Source of the DNA: Aralia elata
Taxonomy: Eukaryota; Streptophyta; Magnoliopsida; Apiales; Araliaceae
Direction: 5' to 3'
Assembly (NCBI GenBank): GCA_034770075.1
Contig: CM068384.1
Span: 41,637,182-41,701,181, forward strand
Length of the DNA: 64,000 nt
Shown here: positions 1 through 11,083 of the stretch, piece by piece
Layout: the number at the start of each line of letters is the position of its first letter
Position numbering within the stretch: position 1 is the first letter of the stretch
Notes under the pieces: generated by a model
What the model was told of the DNA's origin: nothing
Database searches by the model: none
The model's input: only the letters and a program-made list of their open reading frames with translations
Program-made: the position numbers and the translations under genes

Positions 1-10
1 TATAAATAGA
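1..10 (+). promoter_or_regulatory. TATA box of the Y-family LTR
   Basis: TATAAATAGA stands at the window edge. It is at the same place as TATA boxes at 50090-50098 and 52920-52928 in the other Y-family LTRs. It marks the likely U3/R region. A splice-donor-like AAAG|GTGCAT follows at 134/135. Confidence 0.75.
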
Positions 11-942
11 ACATCATGCTGGTCATTTAACCTACGAAATTTTAAAACCTATACACTTATAATCAAAGCCTAAACAAGCCTCTGCAAACCAAAGATCAGA
101 ATCAAAAGCCAGAATCAAGAATTTGAAGAAAAAGGTGCATAAACCCTAATTTGTTGCTAGATCTTTAAGCTTGAATTTGATGTTATGTTTTAGTGTTTAT
201 GAATACTTATTAACATATAATTAAATGATCTGGGCGGTTAAATCACGTTTACATAACATCTAGATATGAAAATTAAGCCAAAATAGCAAACTGTTCTTGG
301 CAGTCAAGAACAGTCTGACAAGCTACTTTGTCAGAGCTTTTGATCGGCTTAAAATATTTGTTTGATGTGTTTTAAAGCATGAATCAGTAGCATGCCATGT
401 TAGCTTTAAAATCCAATTGGTAGAATGGTTAAATTATCTCTAGGATGGAAGTTATAGGTGGTCAAAATGCGTTGACCGACCATGGGGGACTGATTTCTGG
501 GTAACCCAGAAATCATATGAATGTCTGACAGTTCGCTGACAGACTTTTGATCAACCCAGATCATGCCTAGATGATATTTAATATGTTGTTTCTTGATTTA
601 AATATGTTCTTTGATATGTAAACTACAACCTTGAAGCATCAAAAACACATTTAGCTAACATAGAATCAAAGTTATTAGCAGTCAAACTGCGTTGACCGAC
701 CATGACTGACTGAATTTCTGGGTTACCCAGAAACTCAAGAACAGTTTGAACCGGCTAGTTTGACCATTAATTATCTAACATGATATGACATAATTTGAGA
801 TGAAATTCAACATGTCGTTATACACTGCCATGTTGGCTATAACAACAAACAAAAATCAAGATCAAACAACAACTCAGCTGAGAGAAATTTGAGGTCAAAA
901 GTCACTGTTGGACATTGACCAAGTGTTCTTCATATAGAACAC

Positions 943-1018
943 CTTTAGCGACGAAATTCATAGTCAAACCCAGAAAACTATGAATGGTTGCAGACTGTCG
1001 CTAAAGCCTTTTAGCGAC
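943..1018 (+). other. Conserved LTR hairpin with TTTAGCGAC arms
   Basis: CTTTAGCGAC (943-952) pairs perfectly with GTCGCTAAAG (997-1006). An inner TTCATAG/CTATGAA stem lies between them, and a third copy of the arm follows at 1008-1018. The outer arms are conserved in the Y2 LTR (53859-53868 with 53914-53923, third copy 53926-53935), although the loop sequence there differs. Confidence 0.7.
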
Positions 1019-1019
1019 A

Positions 1020-1800
1020 GTTTTCAATAAAAATAAAATAAAAATTAATTAAATAAATTATAAAATAATAAATAAATATTAAATAATTATAAATAATTAA
1101 TAATTATATTCAAAAATTCATTTTTAATTATAAAAAATTTATTTTTAATATTTTTATATATTTTTGAATTATTATTTAATTTAATTAAAATAATGATAAT
1201 AATTATAATAAATCATTTAATAATTATATTAATTATTTAAAAATGATATTAAATCATTTAATAATTATATTAATTATTTAAAAATGATATTAAAGTAAAT
1301 AAAATTATTATATATAATAAGTAAATAAAATATTAAATATGTAAATATTATTAATGATAAATAAATTATTTAAATAATATATTAAGTATTTAAAAATATT
1401 ATAAATGATAATTAAATCATTTAAATATTAAATTAAGTTTTGGAAATTATTATAAGTAATAATTAAATTATTATAATAATAACATCAAGTCTAAAAATAT
1501 TATTAATGATAAAATGAATCATTTAAATAATATTCTATTTTTTTTAAAAAATATTATAAATGATAAATAAATCATTTAAATAATATTTTAGATATCTAAA
1601 AATATTCTAAATGACAAATAAATTATTTAAATAACATATTAATGTTTTAAAAATTATTTTGAGTGATAATTAAATCATTTAAAATTATTCCTAAGCTTGT
1701 AAAATTATTTAAAAATACTTCCAAGCTTATAAAAATTATTTAAAAATAATATTAAGCTTCTAAAAGTATTATAAATAATAAATAATTATTTAGACTAATA
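1020..1800. repeat. AT-only low-complexity block in the Y LTR
   Basis: This is a long run of TAA/ATT/AAAT permutations with very few G or C. It is shared with the Y2 LTR at about 53936-54745 with many small differences. No gene is visible. Such DNA can behave as a matrix-attachment-like or easily unwound region, but nothing here proves a function. Confidence 0.8.
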
Positions 1801-3140
1801 ATTAAGCTTCCAAATGAAGTTTTATCGAGCAATCTATGTGTTTAGCCATTAAGGACGCGACCGAGATACCGAATCAACGTCGAACCTTAATGAAACTTGT
1901 CTAGATTAGCGTATACATGTTTATATACGTGCTAACGCTTATTATTGGTATACGTAGACTACGTGCGTTGACCAACTGTCTTAAATTTTAACGAAACTAC
2001 GCTAAGGCAAGTCTCCGAACCTTGTTACCTTTAAGCAATTCTATTATGTCTTGCTATCAATTATTATGAAGTTATTGCTATTTGTTCAGCATAACTTAAG
2101 AAATGAATCATTTATTGATTGTTTGAGCTTAAATTTATTGTGTCAAACCAAATTGTTTTGGTACGACATCTATACTGAGTAATAGGGACACCGTGGATGG
2201 AAGGTGGTCCGACAAACCTTCAAATAAGGTTTAAATTGTCAATTAAATGAATTGACTAAAATGGTAGGAAGATATGCATACTCCTAGGATATTGGTTAGG
2301 CTGATCCCCTACCAGATATCCGATTTCAAAAGGTTCTAAGTCATTGAAGACTGACAGAACAAATTGAAATATATGGTTCAAGTACAGAACCCTCAGTTAT
2401 CAGTTATACATCATCTGCCATCTTTCAAATCAAACACATTGTGTTTACATTTTTAAATGAACTTGCTGAGAATTTGTAGCTTATTCTTGCGCATATCTTC
2501 TTTTGCAGTTAAAAATAGTAATCCCGGCACGTCTGGAACTGATAAGGGGAAAAGCCATGTTTATTAGTTTAAATTTCTATTTTGAAATACTATAAGTCTT
2601 TTAAAGGCTTTTGTTGTAATAACTTAGTACTGAGAACGATGTAATCGAACCAAATGATATGCAATATATTATGATCCTTTATTTCATCGAATGCGTTATA
2701 CTCTGATCTTTATTTTGTTTATCATAGTTGTTCTAAGTTAAATACAGTATCTATACGAACTATACATCTGAATGAGGGTATTTAAATGATGTTGAAAGTC
2801 CTATAAGCTCTGAGGTTACACTTAATGAGCGCCGGTAAGGTGCCATCTTTACCGGAATGCGCCCCTCAGTTTTATGGACAATCTTATCATTAATACTGTG
2901 AATGTTAGATAGATAGGGAATATAAATATGAAAGAAGTATTCATTAGATATGAATCTATACATCCAAGTGAGGGTATCCACACACAAACAACGTTCTGGC
3001 CGGAACTAGTACCTGTTATGGGATACTATGAACCTTGGATAGATAGAAGTTATATTTTATTGCATATTTATAGTTGTATAGTTTCACGTGAGCACCAGAT
3101 CTGCTACAAGGGAGTGTAGAGATTTGGGGGCGCCACAGGT

Positions 3141-3152
3141 TGGTATCAGAGC
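3141..3152 (+). other. PBS of Y1 (initiator tRNA-Met)
   Basis: TGGTATCAGAGC lies three bases after the LTR CA terminus and complements the 3' end of plant initiator tRNA-Met. It primes minus-strand DNA synthesis. The same spacing is seen in element Z at 38376-38387. Confidence 0.92.
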
Positions 3153-3308
3153 TATAGATTATAGCTCTAAGGTAGTTAGGAAATACCTTAGGATATAGTC
3201 TTTGAGTCCGTAAAATACTTAATCATACATAAAATAATCTTAAAAGCTTTATCTTATGTGTAAATTTACTTTGCGTTAATACTAAACGAACTAAAATTCT
3301 TTTGTAGG

Positions 3309-3875
3309 ATGACAGGGGTAGATCAACATATGGTAGGATGGCTATCAAATAGTGAGCCAGACGAGGTCCCAGATTATGAGCCAGCTACTCCTGAGTTAGA
3401 CCCAGAGGAGGATCCAGAGGAGGAACAACTCCTGCACGATCAGGAGATATTAGAGGCTGAGGATGCTGATTATCCTATAGATGGACAGCTGGTAGATCCA
3501 GAGCCCGATGAGGTAATTGGAGCAGGTCAGATGATGCGTGTCGACAGACACGAAAAGATAGTTATTGGGTTAGTTCAGCAGTCAACGAAAGAGTTAGAGG
3601 CTGCTAACTCTCGGACAGGCATAGCTGCAGGTTTACTGGAGAGTGAGAGAGATACGACTCGTCGTCTGAGGACACTTCTTCAGAACACTCAGAGGGAGAG
3701 GCAGGATGCACAAATGCAGGTGTACAGAGCTGACAAGAAGTGTAGGATTGCATTTGAGGGCCTAGAACGAAGGGTGTTTAGGTATCCGGTAAAGGAGGAG
3801 AAGGATGATTATATGATCGATAGAGCGGTGGTTGGTCATATGATACGGGATGCTTATAAGGGATTATGTGATTGA
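3309..3875 (+). CDS. Extra ORF upstream of gag (ORF1), function unknown
   Basis: An uninterrupted 188-codon ORF lies between PBS and gag, where Ty3/gypsy elements usually have only leader. The N-terminal third is very acidic, rich in D, E and P (PEEDPEEEQ around residue 38). Residues ~85-150 are rich in E, Q, R, L and A in a pattern suggesting a coiled coil. The C-terminus is mixed-charge. No signal peptide, membrane segment, zinc knuckle or enzyme motif is visible. Element Z has an ORF of similar size, acidity and coiled-coil character at the same place (38589-39185). The ATG follows TTCTTTTGTAG|G, which resembles a 3' splice site. This is the only long Y1 reading frame without a stop. It could be an accessory protein or a former gag extension; I do not recognise a family. 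Confidence 0.7.
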   Translation: MTGVDQHMVGWLSNSEPDEVPDYEPATPELDPEEDPEEEQLLHDQEILEAEDADYPIDGQLVDPEPDEVIGAGQMMRVDRHEKIVIGLVQQSTKELEAANSRTGIAAGLLESERDTTRRLRTLLQNTQRERQDAQMQVYRADKKCRIAFEGLERRVFRYPVKEEKDDYMIDRAVVGHMIRDAYKGLCD

Positions 3876-4100
3876 TTAGATTAGTATAGTACTTAGTTTA
3901 TGTTTCGTAGTTTGTAATATACAAATTTTGAGGTTGTAAAATAGAGAGTTCCTTGTACTAACTAGTGGTAGTATAAACCACTAGTCGAATATGTAACCGT
4001 TTTACATGTTATATACAAATTTTGTTTGTACAAATCAACTTGTTAGTTCTATAAGTGGTAAATACTTGTATTGATACTTGATTTTCTTTATTTTAGAGTC
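3876..4100 (+). other. Spacer between ORF1 and gag
   Basis: AT-rich non-coding DNA containing the direct and inverted pair ACTAGTGG/CCACTAGT (3961-3984). It ends in a pyrimidine-rich TTTTCTTTATTTTAG (to 4096), a plausible 3' splice site four bases before the gag ATG. Confidence 0.5.
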
Positions 4101-5290
4101 ATGGCATCAGGACGGAGAACCCAAGCTAGAAATGAGCCTAACGAAACCAACCCCACACAACAGTTGGTAGATATACTCTTAGGAGCTTTACAAAATCATC
4201 CACCACATCAACCAACCACAGTTAATCCACAGGGTACTATGTTCAAAGACTTTAAACTGGTAGGTCCACCTGAATTTAAGGGACCCGCAGAACCTATTTA
4301 GGCACAAACTTGGGTTACCGAAATGGAGAAGGTCTTTGTGGTAACCAATGTCGGCGAAGATCAAAAGACGGTCTTTGCCACCTTTTTCCTCAAAGGTGAG
4401 GCGAACCATTGGTGGGAAAATACTAGGATTCCTTGGACTAGATTTAAGGAGCTATTTTTCAAAAATTACTTTCCCCAATTAATGCAGGATCGTATGGAGG
4501 TACGATTCCTAGAATTGAAACAAGGGGATCTTACTGTATCCCAGTATACGACTAAGTTCAATGAATTAGCTAGGTTTGCCCCACATCAGGTTAATACAGA
4601 AGTAAGGAAGAACAGAAGGTACGAAGAGGGATTGAAACCCCAAATTCGTAGTAAATTGTCAGTGTTTCAAGTAAATACTTTTCCCGAAATACTCAAGAAA
4701 GCTATCATAGCTGAAAATGAGAATGAAGTTTGTTAAAATTTCATAAGGAGAAGAGGAGTCTGAATGAAGGAGGAAAGTTTAAAGGAGAAATTAGTACAAG
4801 GGTTCTAATAATAACAAGAGGAAGTGGGATGCCACTGTTCCTACAAACTTTGTAAGGAGGGGTAACAATTACAACAATAACAACAACAACAGAAACCAGA
4901 ACAATAATAATAAGATGGTACGTTGTGTTATATGTGGAAAGAATCACCTGAGAGTATGTCGCTAGAGAGTGATTACTTGTTACCAGTGTGGACAAGAGGG
5001 ACATTATTCCTCTAACTGTCCCAAAAAGAGTAATGATAATACTCGTCAGGGTAACCCGAATGTTACCTGTTATACTTGTGGTGCAATTGGGCATGTGTCT
5101 AGGAATTGCCCGAGGAATAGAAACCAACTTGGGGGAGGAAATCAAGTCCCAAACAATAACCCCAAACCGACAGTAGCAGGAGCTGGGGGACAGAGTCGTC
5201 CGACCGCCAGGACATTTAATATGACGGGGAGGGATGCTGTTGCTTCGCAAGATGTGGTGACAAGTATCATCCCTATCGACAATTTAAATG
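4101..5290 (+). pseudogene. Y1 gag (capsid/nucleocapsid), broken
   Basis: The chosen start is ATG 4101 (MASGRRTQ), which aligns with the gag start of Z. The retrotransposon gag domain covers ~4240-4730, with conserved WW, WxRFKELFF and FNELARFAPHQV segments. Downstream are an N-rich basic linker and CCHC zinc knuckles: a degenerate first one (~4922-4960), then CYQCGQEGHYSSNC (~4978-5019) and CYTCGAIGHVSRNC (~5068-5109). Breaks: TAG at 4299-4301 where Z has GAG; a stop and frameshift near 4735; a stop at ~4963; and a one-base shift at ~5290 into the protease frame. Z reads straight from gag into protease, so the last shift is a mutation rather than programmed frameshifting. Confidence 0.88.
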
Positions 5291-5743
5291 CATGTGTTAT
5301 TCGACTCTGGTGCTACTTGTTCTTTCGTGTCTAATAACTTTGCTAAAAACATGAAAATGCAATGCAAAGATTTAGACATACCTTTTAATGTGGAAATCGC
5401 CAATAATAAGATAATTCCCGTCAAAACCATATATAAGAATTGTACCGTAGAGATTAAGGGACACAAGTTTCTTGTGAACCTCATTCCTATACAATTAGGG
5501 GAATTTGATATAATCTTAGGAATGGATTGGCTGGTAAATTATAATGCAATAATTGACTGCCAGCGGAAGCGGGTAAATCTAGTGACTGCTTCAGAGTCAA
5601 AAGTAGTGTTCAACGATGGTTATTCACCTAAACGATCTCATTGTCTGACAGTAATGCAAGCAGAGAGATCGCTTAGGAAGGGTTGTACAGGCTATTTGGC
5701 ATACATAGTAGATACTCGAAAAGAAGGAGTAAAGCTAGAATAA
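5288..5743 (+). pseudogene. Y1 aspartic protease
   Basis: The retropepsin-type domain has active-site LFDSGATCSF, with D-S-G at 5303-5311. The later IILGMDWL segment (~5510-5530) is typical of Ty3/gypsy proteases and precedes the linker to RT. In life it would cut the Gag-Pol polyprotein inside the particle. A TAA at 5741-5743 replaces the Gln codon found in Z at the same place. It is in frame with the downstream RT. Confidence 0.87.
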
Positions 5744-6640
5744 ATACCTGTAGTTAGAGAATTTCCGGATGTGTTTTCAGGTGACTTACCAGGTCTACCT
5801 CCGGATAGAGAGATCGAATTTGTTATTGATCTTGCACCTGGTACGTCGCCAGTTTCCAAAGCACCGTACAGGATGGAACCAATGGAGTTGAAGGATTTAC
5901 TTGTGCAGTTACAAGAACTCTTAGACAAGAAGTACATACAACCTAGTGTTTCACCTTGGGGAGCACCGGTGTTGTTTGTAAAGAAGAATGATGGAACGTT
6001 GAGGTTATGCATTGACTATAGAGAATTAAATAAGTTAACCATAAAGAACAAATATCCTTTACCAAGAATTGATGATCTGTTTGACCAATTAAAAGGGGCT
6101 GAACATTTTTCCAAGATCGATCTATGATCAGGGTATCATCAATTAAAGGTAAGAAAAGAAGATGTGCCGAAGACAGCGTTTAGGACACGCTATGGACATT
6201 ATGAGTTTCTTGTGATGTCTTTTGGATTAACAAATGCGCCGACAACATTCATGGACTTGATGAACCAAGTGTTTAAACCATGCTTAGACAAATTTGTTGT
6301 AGTGTTCATCGATGATATTTTAGTCTACTCGAGAACAAAGGAGGAGCATGCGGAACACTTAAGGAGTATATTGGAGATATTACACAAGGAACAACTTTAT
6401 GCAAAGTTTTCCAAGTGTGAGTTCTGGTTGGAAAGAGTCCAGTTCTTGGGTCATATAATTGACAAGAATGGAATAGAGGTAGATCCAGCAAAGATAGAGG
6501 CGGTTGTGAATTGGGAACAACCAACAACTCTAACAGAACTGCGAAGTTTTCTCGGTTTAGCAGGGTATTATCGGTGTTTTATACAAGATTTTTCAAAGAT
6601 AGCGACCCCGCTAACCAATTTAACTTGAAAGACGGTAAAG
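5744..6640 (+). pseudogene. Y1 reverse transcriptase
   Basis: In frame with the protease. It starts with the LPGLPPDREIEF linker, then VSPWGAPVLFVKK and LRLCIDYRELNK (fingers), RYGHYEFLVMSFGLTNAP (palm), and the catalytic FIDD motif at 6305-6316, equivalent to YxDD. The thumb region GHIIDKNG and FLGLAGYYRCFI follow. Stops are TGA 6125-6127, just after KIDL, and TGA 6626-6628. The first is best explained as CGA to TGA, since W keeps CGA there. All catalytic residues are still visible despite the stops. Confidence 0.92.
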
Positions 6641-7261
6641 TACGTCTGGACAGATAAATGTGAAAAAAGCTTCCAATAGTTGAAGAAACGATTAAGCATG
6701 GCACCAGTGTTATCTTTACCAGATAATACCGGAGGTCTTGTCGTTTATAGTGATGCGTCACACAAAGGATTAGGTTGTGTGTTAATGCAACATGGGAAGG
6801 TAATTGCATATGCGTCACGACAACTCAAAGATTATGAGAAGAGGTATCCTACGCATGATCTGGAGTTAACCGCTGTAGTATTTGCTTTAAAAATTTGGAG
6901 GCATTACTTGTACGGAGAGAAGTGTGAAATATACACAGATCATAAGAGTCTAAAGTATATATTCACTCAAAAGGAGTTAAACATGCGGCAGAGGAGATGG
7001 CTAGAGTTGATAAAAGATTTCGACTGTGAAATTTTATATCATCCAGGGAAAGCTAACGTCGTAGCAGACACGTTAAGTAGGAAGAATCAAGAAAAGTTGA
7101 ATATAATCACCAAGAACGAGGTACTGATAAAAGAGTTTGACAAACTTGAGATCGAGGTAAAAGTTCCAGTGAATTCTACCCAAAGGTTATTTGTTGTGGA
7201 TAATGGTTCAACTTTATTGGAGAGAGTCAAGGGACTACAGGACACAGATGTAGAGTTTTAG
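6641..7261 (+). pseudogene. Y1 RNase H and tether
   Basis: The RNase H domain begins after TAG 6677-6679. It shows the first catalytic Asp in YSDASHKGLG, then Glu in HDLELTAVVFAL and Asp in YTDHKSLKYIF, and ends at DTLSRK (~7083). It degrades the RNA strand during reverse transcription. A charged linker to integrase follows and ends at TAG 7259-7261. The frame is the same as the RT. Confidence 0.9.
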
Positions 7262-8212
7262 AAGTGTAAGGCGGAAATAACCCATAAAAAGAATGTCAAA
7301 TTTAGAATGGACAAAGATGGAGTACTGAGATATGAAAATAGAATTTGGGTACCTTCAGTACAAGAACTAAAAGACGAAATACTGAATGAAGCTCACAGTT
7401 CTAAATTCGCTGTACATCCAGGGAGTACAAAAATGTACAAGGATTTAAGTCGACATTTTTGGTGGTCTAATATGAAAAGAGAAATAGCAGAGTGGGTAAG
7501 TAAATGTTTAACGTGTCAAAGGGTTAAAGCTGAACACAAAAAGCCGAGTGGATTATTACAACCCTTAGAAATTCCTGAGTAGAAATAGGAGCATATTACC
7601 ATGGATTTCGTAGTTGGTCTCCCTAATACACAGAAAGGTCACAATGCCATTTGGGTAATTGTAGATCGTCTTACCAAATCAGCTCATTTTCTACCCATAA
7701 AAGTTAGCTTCAGTCGTGACCAGTTAGCCAAACTTTACATCAATGAGATTATTTCTAGACATGGAGTCCCTGTTTCTACAGTATCAGACCGAGATCCTCG
7801 TTTTACTTCAAATTTTTGGACAAGTCTCCAAAAACATTTAGGAACCCAGTTAAGATTAAGCACAACATACCATCCACAAACTGACGGTCAGAGTGAGAGA
7901 ACCATTCAAACATTGGAAGACATGTTGCGCTCTTGCATCATGGATTTCAAGGGAAGTTGGGAAGATCAATTACCTTTGGTAGAATTTGCCTACAACAATA
8001 GCTACCATGCCAGCATAGGAATGCCACCGTTTGAAGCTTTATATGGAAGAAAATGTAGAACGCCGTTATGTTGGGACGAGGTTGGGGAACAACAAATGCT
8101 AGGACCGGAAATAGTTTAACAAACCGCTGAGGTAGTTCAAATTATACGAGGAAGATTACAAGCGTCTCAAGATCGACAGAAGAAATATGCGGATCAACAT
8201 AGGAAGCTATAA
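7262..8212 (+). pseudogene. Y1 integrase, zinc-binding and catalytic core
   Basis: The HHCC zinc-binding domain lies at ~7390-7545 and includes HPGSTKMYKDLSRHF and CLTCQRVK. The catalytic core keeps the DDE residues: D in MDFVVGLP (~7604), D in SDRDPRF (~7783-7791) and E in DGQSERTIQ (~7891). It joins element DNA to the target. Stops are TAG 7580-7582, TAG 7586-7588 (both where X and Z have TGG), TAA 8117-8119 and TAA 8210-8212. Confidence 0.92.
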
Positions 8213-8641
8213 GATTTTGATATCGGTAGTCACGTGTTTTTAAAAGTTTCTCCGTGGAAAGGCAAAATACGTTTCGGCAAGAAAGAAAAATTGAGTCCGC
8301 GATTTATTGGACCATTCCAGATATTAAGAAAGATAGGTGAAGTCCTTTATGAGGTAGCCTTGCCTCCTGAGTTAGAACATATCCATAACGTGTTTCATGT
8401 GTCCGTGTTACGACCATACAAACCTGATTATAAACACGTTATCGATTACGAACCTATTCAGATCGAGAAAGATTTATCTTATGAGGAAGTTCCTATTGAA
8501 ATTGTAGATAGGAAAGAACAAAATCTACGAAATAAAAAGATACCTTCGGTTAAGGTTATCTGGAGAAATCAGAATATCGAGGAAGCTACGTGGGCGCTTG
8601 AGAGTAAAATACGAGACCACTACCCACATTTATTTTCATAG
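8213..8641 (+). pseudogene. Y1 integrase C-terminus with chromodomain
   Basis: An open stretch carries the integrase C-terminal GPF segment (SPRFIGPFQILRKIGE) and HNVFHVSVLRPY, then a chromodomain at ~8490-8641 with IVDRKEQ, VKVIW and EEATW. This combination defines plant chromoviruses; the VDRKEQxLRNK form fits the Tekay/Del group. Chromodomains steer integration to chromatin by binding histone tails. The ORF ends at 8641, about 35 bp before the PPT. Confidence 0.9.
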
Positions 8642-8676
8642 TCTGCACTGTAAATTTCGAGGAGGAAATTCTTATT

Positions 8677-8688
8677 AGTGGGGGTGAA
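8677..8688 (+). other. Y1 polypurine tract
   Basis: AGTGGGGGTGAA lies directly before the 3' LTR TG. It is the plus-strand primer site. The identical tract precedes the two Y2 LTRs at ~49192-49203 and ~52024-52035. Confidence 0.88.
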
Positions 8689-10387
8689 TGTAATATTCCG
8701 AACCCTAATAAGATTTATATATGTAAATTATGTGTTTATTAAATGAAATATCTTGTTCCAACTTTGTATTATGTAATTGTGTATTTTATTAAACAATTAG
8801 GTCAAATAAAATTTTTTCACCAAGCAGCTGTGTCGTGCTTAGTCGGACAAAATGATTTATCATGCTTCCGGCGAATTCACCGAGAAGTGTCTCGGCAAAT
8901 TATTTTTGTAAGCTGCTGTGTCGTGCTTGGAAATGACGAAGTGCTTTGTCGTGCTTCGGAGTTAATATAATATAATATTAACTGATAAAAATTTAAAATA
9001 AGTTAATTAGGGTTTAAAATGTTAAACTGAAATAGAAATCCTAATTTGAAAACCCTAATTGGTAATAGTTGTCCGAATTAATCAATTAAAACCCTAATTG
9101 CAATACTAGAATCTTAATTAATATAATTAGATTCTAAATAATTAATCATAATATTAATTATGAATTATTAAGATTAAAGTAAACCCTAAACGAAGGATTA
9201 AAACCCTAATTATGGAATTGAAAACCCTACACCCTAATTATAAAACCCTAATTCTAATTAGGTTATCTAAACCCTAATCTATGAAATGTAAAACCTTAAT
9301 TATGATATATAACCCTAATTAAGGTATTACTAAACCTAAATTAACTTAAGAAATGAATCATTTATTGATTGTTTGAGCTTAAATTTATTGTGTCAAACCA
9401 AATTGTTTTGGTACGACATCTATACTGAGTAATAGGGACACCGTGGATGGAAGGTGGTCCGACAAACCTTCAAATAAGCTTTAAATTGTCAATTAAATGA
9501 ATTGACTAAAATGGTAGGATGATATGCATACTCCCAGGATATTGGTTAGGTTGATCGCCTACCAGATATCCGAACTCAAAAGGTTCTAAGTCATTGAAGA
9601 CTGACAGAACAAATTGAAATATATGGTTCAAGTACAGAACCCTCAGTTATCAGTTATACATCATCTGACATCTTTCAAATCAAACACATTGTGTTTACAT
9701 TTTTAAATGAACTTGCTGAGCATTTGTAGCTCATTCTTGCGCATATCTTCTTTTGCAGTTGAAAATGGTAATCCTGGCACGTCTGGGACTGATAAGGGGA
9801 AAAGCCATGTTTATTAGTTTAAATTTCTATTTTGAAATACTTTAAGTCTTTTAAAGGCTTTTGTTGTAATAACTTAGTACTGAGAACGATGTAATCGAAC
9901 CAAATGATATGTAATATATTATGATCCTTTATTTCATCGAATGCGTTATAGTCTGATCTTTATTTTGTTTATCATAGTTGTTCTTAGTTAAATACAGTAT
10001 TTATACGAACTATACATCTGAATGAGGGTATTTAAATGATGTTGAAAGTCCTATAAGCTCTGAGGTTACACTTAATGAGCGCCGGTAAGGTGCCATCTTT
10101 ACCGGAATGCACCCCTCAATTCTATGGACAATCTTATCATTAATACTGTGAATGTCAGATAGATAGGGAATATAAATATGAAAGAAGTATTCATTAGATA
10201 TGAATCTATACATCCAAGTGAGGGTATCCACACACAGACAACGTTCTGGCCGGAACTAGTACCTGTTATGGGATACTGTGAACCTTGGATAGATAGAAGT
10301 TATATTTTATTGCATATTTATAGTTGTATAGTTTCACGTGAGCACCAGATCTGCTACAGGGGAGTGTAGAGATTTGGGGGCGTCACA
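8689..10387 (+). repeat. Y1 3' LTR with a ~2.3-kb internal deletion
   Basis: It starts TGTAATATTCCG and ends GGGGGCGTCACA. The first ~650 bp match the start of the 52036 LTR, and the last ~1.04 kb match 2095-3137. The middle, with the TATA box, hairpin and AT-only block, is missing. The junction lies in a TTAACTTAAG context near 9343-9352. A new insertion should have two identical LTRs, so the deletion came later. Confidence 0.92.
9000..9340 (+). promoter_or_regulatory. Telo-box-like AAACCCTAA cluster in Y-family U3
   Basis: About nine AAACCCTAATT-type motifs in ~340 bp match the plant telo-box core and fall upstream of the position of the family TATA box. Equivalent clusters lie at ~49530-49800 and ~52360-52620. 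They look like degenerate interstitial telomere-type repeats or transcription-factor sites. Confidence 0.55.
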
Positions 10388-11083
10388 GATAAGGGGACAT
10401 AAGTTATCTGTGGATCTAATTCCAATTCGGTTAGGAGAATTTGATGTGATCCTAAGGATAGATTGGTTATTTAACCATGGTGCAGTTATAGACTGTCAGA
10501 AGAAAAGCGTAAACCTTCAGACTCTAAGTAAGTCTAAGGTAGTGTTTTATGGTAGCACATCGCCGGGACAATCTTCATATCTAACAATGATGGAAGCGAA
10601 GAAATGGTTAAGAAAAGAATGCGTGGGTTATTTGGCACATATTGTAGATACCCAGGAAGTAGGAATAGAAATAGATCAGATTCCTGTAGTAAAAGAATTC
10701 GTAAATGTATTTCCAGAGGATTTACTAGGTCTTCTGCCAGATAAGGAGATCGAGTTTGTGATAAAAGTAGTATCAGGGACGACGCCAGTTTTAAAGGCAC
10801 CATATGGGATGATATAGTAGAGATAAAGGAATTGATGATACAACTTTAAAAGTTATTAGAAAAGAAGTATATCCAATTGAGCGTGTCTCCATGGGGAGCA
10901 CCAGTGTTATTTGTAAAGAAAAAGGATGCATCGTTGAGACTTTGTATAGACTACAGAGAGTTGAACAAGGTGACGATCAAGAATAAGTACCTATTACCGA
11001 GAATAGACGATCTCTTTGATCAGCTGAAGGGAGCAAAATTTTCCTCAAAGATAGATTTACGAAATGGTTATTATCAGTTGTAG
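10388..11083 (+). pseudogene. W protease end and RT start
   Basis: Similar to Y1, Z and X pol. From 10388 it reads IRGHKLSVDLIPIRLGEFDVIL, the end of the protease, then a linker with VVKEFVNVFPEDLLGLLPD, and after stops near 10815-10870 the RT start VSPWGAPVLFVKKKD to KIDLRNGYYQL (10877-11083). The left part of W, including the protease active site and gag, is cut off by the Y1 insertion. The RT stops before the palm and has no FIDD motif. It is strongly decayed and non-functional. Confidence 0.85.

Larger units (their letters stand above)
1..3137 (+). repeat. Y1 5' LTR (partial)
   Basis: The segment matches 52920-56072, the complete LTR of the same family, and its last ~1.04 kb matches 9346-10387 in the 3' LTR. 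It ends in GGGGGCGCCACA, three bases before the PBS. Complete family LTRs are about 4.0 kb. Contents in order: TATA box, leader, a non-coding stretch with GACCGACCATG motifs, a hairpin, ~0.8 kb of almost pure A/T, then about 1.3 kb up to the terminus. By eye the two Y1 LTRs differ at roughly 25 sites over the shared ~1.04 kb. Confidence 0.93.
1..10387 (+). mobile_element. Y1: Tekay-like Ty3/gypsy chromovirus, 5' end off window
   Basis: The order is 5' LTR, PBS, extra ORF, gag, protease, RT, RNase H, integrase, chromodomain, polypurine tract and 3' LTR. This is Ty3/gypsy order with a C-terminal chromodomain. The first ~884 bp of the 5' LTR lie outside the window, judged by alignment to the complete family LTR at 52036-56072. 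The element carries one gag nonsense codon, about nine in-frame pol stops and at least two frameshifts, so it is non-autonomous now. It is inserted in the pol region of element W, which resumes at 10388. Confidence 0.93.

Noticed and set aside
1020..1800. Origin of replication or centromeric satellite
   Set aside because: AT-only block lies at a fixed place within LTRs of one family, shows no regular satellite period, and has no independent support.
3141..3152. tRNA-Met-like sequence as a tRNA gene (also 38376 and 21592)
   Set aside because: Only the 12-13 nt PBS matches; no cloverleaf around it, and it abuts LTR ends.
4741..5250. 169-codon minus-strand ORF inside gag
   Set aside because: Antisense shadow of the N-rich and zinc-knuckle coding region of Y1 gag.
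5284..5300. Programmed frameshift between gag and protease in Y1
   Set aside because: Z, and X in this area, read through in one frame, and Y1 has other lesions, so a one-base mutation is simpler.
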